DNA from: Theobroma cacao
Taxonomy: Eukaryota; Streptophyta; Magnoliopsida; Malvales; Malvaceae
Assembly: GCF_000208745.1 (NCBI RefSeq)
Contig: NC_030851.1
Location: forward strand, 1,033,500-1,097,499
Reading direction: 5' to 3'
Length of the DNA: 64,000 bases
A program made the position numbers and the translations under genes. Every line of letters begins with the position of its first letter. The first letter of the stretch is position 1. This document shows, one piece after another, positions 59,068 to 64,000 of this stretch. The notes below the pieces were generated by a model. That model saw nothing but the letters and a program-made list of their open reading frames with translations, ran no database searches and was not told the DNA's origin.

Positions 59068-60240
59068 CTTCTTTTTTTTTTTCTTCAATTTCTTTTTTTG
59101 ACGTTTTCCTGGACATCTAATAATTCAGTAAGAAAACGCGTAAAAGAAAGCGAGTCATAGTCGGGGGGTTACCGACAGCTTAACGGTTAAGCAAATCATC
59201 CGGTTAAAATAGGTATTTTACTTGAGAAGATGTTAAAAGCTGGAGTTGGGATGGACGTGCTAGCAAGTAAATTGACATTTCTCTCTCCTGGGATTAATTG
59301 GATACACTGTATGGTCTGCATAGATTTCACAAAAAGTTACTGGAAATGACAGAGAAAATGATGGCAAATGATGAATATAAGAGAAGTCACTTAGATTATC
59401 AGCTTAAACTTAAACTAATCATGGTTCCTTAACTTCCAACGATGAAAAGTTGTTTCCATAATATTATTTAACAAAGATGATCTGATTTTTTTATTGCAAG
59501 TCCACTTGAAGATTAAATTAATTACACCCACAAATGCATGCAAAAAATGCCTGCCCATTATTATAAAATTAATGTCAGAGACTCCCTACTCCAAGTTAAA
59601 AGATCATTGGACTTTCTCTGAAAAGTTTTCATTTGTTATGAGTGCCCAACTGACAAACCATCTAAGATTGGCTTTCATCATTGTAAACTGGTAGCAAGAA
59701 GGAAATCAAGGAAAAATAATCAACAAAACCAAAATCATATTTAATTAAATATTTGATGAACAGTACAGTCAGCTAGTTTAAAGCATGAGATTATTGTCGT
59801 TTGGGGCCCCATGTGCTGCCCGTCCTTTTCGTTGCAGCTATTTTTTCGTTGACTTTTTCTGTGTAATTGTTCAAGTTTTCTTATTTATATCGGTTTTTAA
59901 TATCACGAGAGTCTTTAACCGATCAAACAAGAGACTTGATCAATCATCCGAGAGATTTTCTCTCGAAATGACGTAAATTGAATAAATTCACATTGAAAAA
60001 AAAAACAAATAACTCGTTAAACACTTGCTGACTAGCACACCTGGTCAAAGATGTTTATATTTTTTCTCTCTGAAACTTCCATCTACTTTCCAGAACGAAT
60101 GTTTAGTTTACTCGTTTTCTTGTTGGTTAGTTGAATGGTCTTCCTCCTAGTTTCGGGATATTTTCCTCTTATATTGATCTTATTTACTTCCCTATACTTA
60201 TATATATATATATATATTGACTTCTTATTATATCATTTTA
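59068..60240. other. Copy B 5' flank and unique spacer
   Basis: 59110-59480 is the duplicated family flank. 59480-60240 looks unique, with short frames of no known similarity and a TA microsatellite at about 60199-60219. Confidence 0.45.
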
Positions 60241-60919
60241 ATTATATATGTTTATTACCTTTTTAGGAGACGAATAGATACGAATATCTATTCATCACTT
60301 ATATTTCACTTATTTAAATCATTCAAACTACCTTTTTCAAGAAACAATTTTTATTATATTGTAATTATAAGTGGATACAATATTGATACATAATTTACTC
60401 ATTTGTAACAATTAATAATCAAATCGATCAGTTACTAATAAAAAAAGGTAAACGAAGAGAACTTGTAATTTATATCAACTACTCCAGTCAAAAACAATGA
60501 ACCTGCAACAAAGTAAGGGCCCAACACTAATAATTAAAAATATTTTTTTTATGTCAATCTGAACTTTTTTGATCTTATTGTTCACATTAACATAAAAAAA
60601 TATTTTATTTTTAATTAAATATTTAAAATTGTTTTTTAAAATTTAAAAAACTTAAATTTACTTTACTTTGATTTTATAGTTTAAATTTACTTCCCTACAG
60701 TTATAATTTTTTTTTGATTTTACATTATCCGCTTATTATGTTATTTTAATTATATATGTTGTTATCATTTTAGGAGTTGGATGGATGATCGGTGGTTAGG
60801 AACCAGTGAGGTATCATATTTCACTTATTTCAATCATTCAAATTATTTTTCTCAAGAAACAAATTTTATTTTATTGTAATTATTATAAATGGGAACAACG
60901 TTGATATATAACTTAATCA
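60241..60919 (+). repeat. Inverted relic of the micro-exon family, part 1
   Basis: On the plus strand, TTTTTAG is followed by a 27-base exon-like stretch (60267-60293, translating ETNRYEYLF) and by ATCACTTATATTTCACTTATTT, which matches the conserved donor-side intron of copies A and B read in their own direction. The following 130 bp repeat the family intron (for example ATTGTAATTATAAGTGG, then TACATAATTTACTCATTTGT). A second, more degraded module starts at about 60771 with GTATCATATTTCACTTATTTC and is cut at 60919 by the Copia LTR. Confidence 0.6.
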
Positions 60920-61907
60920 TGTTGTGAAAATTACAGAATTGTCTTTAAAGAGTTGTTTAAAATCTTACATAATCAATAAAATAAAGAAAGAAAAAATAAT
61001 AAAACACACTCATAGAACACAAGAATTTAAGTGGTTCGGTCATGGGCACAATAATAGAGAAAAATTTATTAAGAGAAAACTCAAAAGATTACGAGAACAG
61101 TCTCAAGCTCACAACCCATCCCACGTACACCCAAATTATTCTCTCTAAATCTAGGTGATGACTATTCTTCAACCTCATAAGATCCTTTTATAGTACCAAG
61201 TACAATAATCTTATCCTAATATAATTAGGATATATTGTTATAGTCTAACTAAATTTAAATACTATCTTAACAAGGTATACTAGTTTAATTAAAATTAAAC
61301 AATAGTAATCATAATACAATTTAGGACTATCCTAACAAATCTCCACCTTAGGCTTAAATTCACCAAGTTCCACCTCACAAACCAATATTTGTCGACACCG
61401 CCATTGCCCCAAAGGGGCCTTAAGCACTACAAACACCGATAAAGTCCAAGCAATGCTTGAACTTATCCCAGAAACTGACTTAATCAACATATTTGTTGGA
61501 TTTTCAGATCTGTAGCTATTTTCTTTATTACAATCTCACCTTTAGAAATAATCTTTCGAACGAAGTTACACTTGACTTAGACGTGTTTGGTTCTCTCATG
61601 AAACATTTGATTTTTAGTCAAGTGTATGGCACTTTAACTATCACAAAACACAAGTATATATGCTTGTCCAAAACCAAAATCCCTAATCAAGTCTCGAAGC
61701 CATAAAGCCTCCTTCACTGCCTCGGTCACAGCCATATATTTAGCTTCAATTATAAACAAAGCAACTGCTACTTTCCAACTGATTACAAACCTTGAGAGAG
61801 TGAACACGTACCCTGTTCGAAATCTTTTACTATCTAGATCATCAGCAAAATCTGAATTGGAGAAGCTAACCAAAGTACAACTATTGTTTGCACCTCCTTC
61901 ACACATT
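60920..61907 (-). mobile_element. Copia 3' end: RNase H fragment plus 3' LTR
   Basis: Read on the minus strand, an RNase H remnant leads to a polypurine tract (AAGGTGGAGATT at about 61338-61350) and then an LTR at 61337-60920, starting TGTTAGGATAG and ending TTTTCACAACA. These ends are perfect TG...CA inverted termini, giving a 418-bp LTR. The upstream part of the element is missing from 61907 on. It inserted into a plus-strand relic of the micro-exon family. Confidence 0.8.
61634..61906 (-). pseudogene. Copia RNase H fragment
   Basis: The frame reads FSNSDFADDLDSKRFRTGYVFTLS, then ISWK and EAKYMAVTEAVKEALWLRDL, the typical C-terminal RNase H of Ty1/Copia polyproteins. The active-site Asp region and the EAEYMA-type motif (here EAKYMA) are recognisable, but the reading frame is cut off at 61906. 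Confidence 0.85.
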
Positions 61908-62300
61908 AAGCCATATATTTTAATTATATATGTTTATTATCTTTTTAGGAGACGGATCGATACGAATATCTATTCGTCACTTATATTTCACTGACTTAAA
62001 TCATTCAAACTACTTTTTTCAAGGAGCAATTTTTATTGTATTGTAATTATAAATGGGAACAATGTTGGTATATAATTTACTCATTTGTAATAATTAATAG
62101 TCAAATCGACGATTACTAATAAAAAAAAGTAAACGAAGAGAACTTGTAATTTCTATCAACTACTTCGGTAAAAAACAATGAACCTACAACAAAGCAAGGG
62201 CCCAACACTAATAATTAAAAATAGTTTTTTTATGTCCATCTGAACTCTTTTTATCTTATTGTTCACATTAATATAAAAAAATATTTATTTTTAATTAAAA
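61908..62300 (+). repeat. Inverted relic of the micro-exon family, part 2
   Basis: This is a near copy of 60230-60600. TTTTTAG at 61942-61948 precedes a 27-base open stretch (61949-61975, ETDRYEYLF), and here the next bases are GTCACTTATATTTCAC, a normal GT donor. The intron that follows matches copies A and B. It is followed by the family phrase AACAAAGCAAGGGCCCAACA and a TGTCCATCTGAACTC tract. Confidence 0.65.
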
Positions 62301-62924
62301 TTTAAAATTATTTTTTAAATTTAAAAAATTAAATAAATTTTAATTATTTTATTACATTTAATTAAATTTTTATATATTTATTTTAGATTAAATAAGTTCT
62401 TATAATTAAGATTTAATAGTTGATTAGCTATTATTAGTTAAAATGTTACTTGTCATTTTAAGTTTACATTTTATAAAATATAAAATGATAAATGACAGTT
62501 TTGAATAATGATATTGAGTAGCGGTTAATTATAAAAATTTATTTAATCTAATATAGAAGTAAGAGACTTGAATAAAGATTTATTAAAATTTTTTTAAATA
62601 ATTAATGAGGTTTACAAAGTATATTATGTTTTTTTTAAATTTTTATTTCTCTCTTAACCCTGTTTTCCTTTGTGTCAGTTGATTTTAAGGCTTAGCCCTG
62701 TTGAAAAATCAGTGTACGTGCATAAACTGAAACCCCAACGAGACATTTGGGTGAGTAGGGTTTATCATCATTTATTCATTTCCCCTCATTCGCCCTTGTA
62801 AGACGGCAACACCTCCAACAACCTTCAAATTTCAACCCCCAAAATTATCTCCAATTGGCCATTTTAGATTTTCTTCTTCCATGTTTTGATTCTCATTCCG
62901 TCATCTCCGGTTTCTGTATCACCA
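62301..62924. other. OEP80 promoter and leader
   Basis: AT-rich to about 62640, then GC-richer with pyrimidine-rich leader sequence. An open frame upstream of 62925 has no ATG in a convincing context. No other feature. Confidence 0.45.
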
Positions 62925-63581
62925 ATGCATCCAAACGACGGCGTCTCCTTCACCTCCTCTTCTCTGAAAATCCCTCTCCCTTCTTCCAGCCCTTCTCTCT
63001 CACAAGCCCTAGCCTCTCAGCTCGCCAGAACCCGTCACTCGGTCTTCCAACTCATTGACTCGCTAAGGAATCGCTCAAATTATGTAAGAAATCCCCTGAG
63101 TCGATCGACTGAGTCTACTCAGTCCGATTTAGGAATTAGCTCCCTATTCAGAAGCTCTCCCCTACTATTCTCTTTGTCTCTGTCTCTAACTCGCTCCACG
63201 GACCCGACTCAGAACCACAACATTGCTAAATCGCCTCTGCTATGTTCCGCCTCGTTGTCGCTGACTCAACCGGCCTCGACTGATTCGACTCAGTCCGGGT
63301 CAGAATTGCCTCAGAAGGGGCAGTCGGCGACGGCAGGTCGACACGATGAAGAGAGGGTTCTGATAAGCGAGGTTCTGGTAAGGAACAAAGATGGAGAGGA
63401 GTTGGAGATGAAGGACCTCGAAATGGAAGCCCTCACCGCATTGAAAGCTTGCCGAGCCAACTCAGCACTGACTGTCCGCGAGGTCCAGGAGGACGTGCAC
63501 CGGATTATTGATAGTGGCTACTTCTCGTCGTGTATGCCTGTCGCTGTCGACACGCGGGACGGTATCAGATTGGTGTTTCAA
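62925..63581 (+). CDS. OEP80: OEP80 (Toc75-V) chloroplast outer-envelope Omp85 protein, first exon
   Basis: The first exon encodes 219 residues from [16 protein letters not shown] to RLVFQ, with donor GTAAGT at 63582. The N-terminal 140 residues are Ser/Thr-rich and variable. From [20 protein letters not shown] the protein is strongly conserved and forms the first POTRA domain, including [32 protein letters not shown]80 is an essential Omp85-family beta-barrel of the plastid outer envelope, thought to help insert other barrel proteins. The remaining POTRA repeats and barrel lie beyond the window. Homologues start at the equivalent MH-ND methionine, which supports 62925. Confidence 0.88.
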
Positions 63582-64000
63582 GTAAGTTATGTAAAGATGA
63601 TTCATTTCAACTAGAGTTTTGTAATTTGTTTTTCTTATTTTGGTAAGTTAGAGCATTGTGGATTTGGGTATTTTGCTTGTATATTGTGCTACTTGTTTGG
63701 AATAGTTTTAGGATATCAAGTTGAGAATGGCGGATTAATTCTGGTGGTATGGAATTGAGTTGCTAGATTTTAGGTAATTGCAATAGAGAACTTTCCACTT
63801 GAACCAAGAAATTGTCATTGGAAACAGGGATTGTCTCAAAGCCTCACATTGTTTAGTTTTAAATTTTAGAAATTGTTGGTAAAGTGTTTTTGTTTTAATG
63901 TTAATCTTGGGTTGGTGACCTTGACAAAAAATCTTGTTTAAAATTATAGTTGCAGGCATTGATATATATATATATATATAGACACACACACACACACACA
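63582..64000 (+). other. OEP80 intron 1 (partial) ending in a microsatellite
   Basis: Intron sequence runs to the window edge. From about 63961 it is a compound (AT)n then GA(CA)n microsatellite that continues past the end. Confidence 0.75.

Overview
The window is nuclear DNA of a dicot-type flowering plant, probably not a legume. Genes have many short exons with GT-AG introns, intergenic DNA is very AT-rich, and the families present are plant-specific: CMT3 chromomethylase, JAZ repressor, POLLUX channel, PORR protein, DMP, LEA group 6 and OEP80. The POLLUX pore keeps the Ser seen in non-legume proteins. I do not name a species. One 116-bp run of Ns at 41497-41612 marks an assembly gap.

Layout. 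1.9-7.4 kb (-): a bromodomain protein whose C-terminal half is a domesticated plant transposase domain. 9.5-11.0 kb (+): a DMP membrane protein and a small LEA_6 protein, followed by a degenerate minisatellite. 13.6-19.3 kb (+): a complete 21-exon CMT3. 20.1-23.1 kb (+): a plastid BASS transporter. 24.8-26.4 kb (+): a JAZ/TIFY repressor. 27.4-32.9 kb (+): POLLUX/DMI1. 33.4-34.6 kb (-): a glyoxalase-fold protein. 38.8-40.1 kb (-): an intronless PORR RNA-binding protein. 40.9-42.2 kb: a Mutator-like element holding the gap. 42.7 kb (+): a tRNA-Lys(UUU) about 90 bp upstream of an EMB8-type hydrolase gene that runs to 48.1 kb. 62.9 kb (+): the first exon of OEP80, which runs off the window.

48.5-62.3 kb is an accessory region built from copies of one unrecognised membrane-protein gene. 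Copy A (48.5-53.9 kb) and copy B (56.5-59.1 kb) lie on the minus strand, with a truncated third copy C between them. Small non-coding relatives lie on the plus strand at 60.2-60.9 and 61.9-62.3 kb. The family is unusual: a first exon of 168 nt, then phase-0 exons of 75, 18, 27 and 30 nt inside near-identical introns, then 177 nt and a terminal membrane exon. In copy A the 75-nt plus 18-nt exon pair has been amplified in roughly 715-bp units. A SINE-like element and a Harbinger-like MITE later landed in separate units. Copia remnants (a solo LTR, a gag fragment and an RNase H fragment with LTR) are nested throughout. This micro-exon cluster is the most novel thing in the window.

The single-copy genes do not form a pathway. 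Several concern chromatin (CMT3, the bromodomain protein), organelles (BASS, PORR, OEP80) or signalling (JAZ, POLLUX). Exon boundaries were set by eye from splice consensus, preserved reading frame and family similarity; no search was run.
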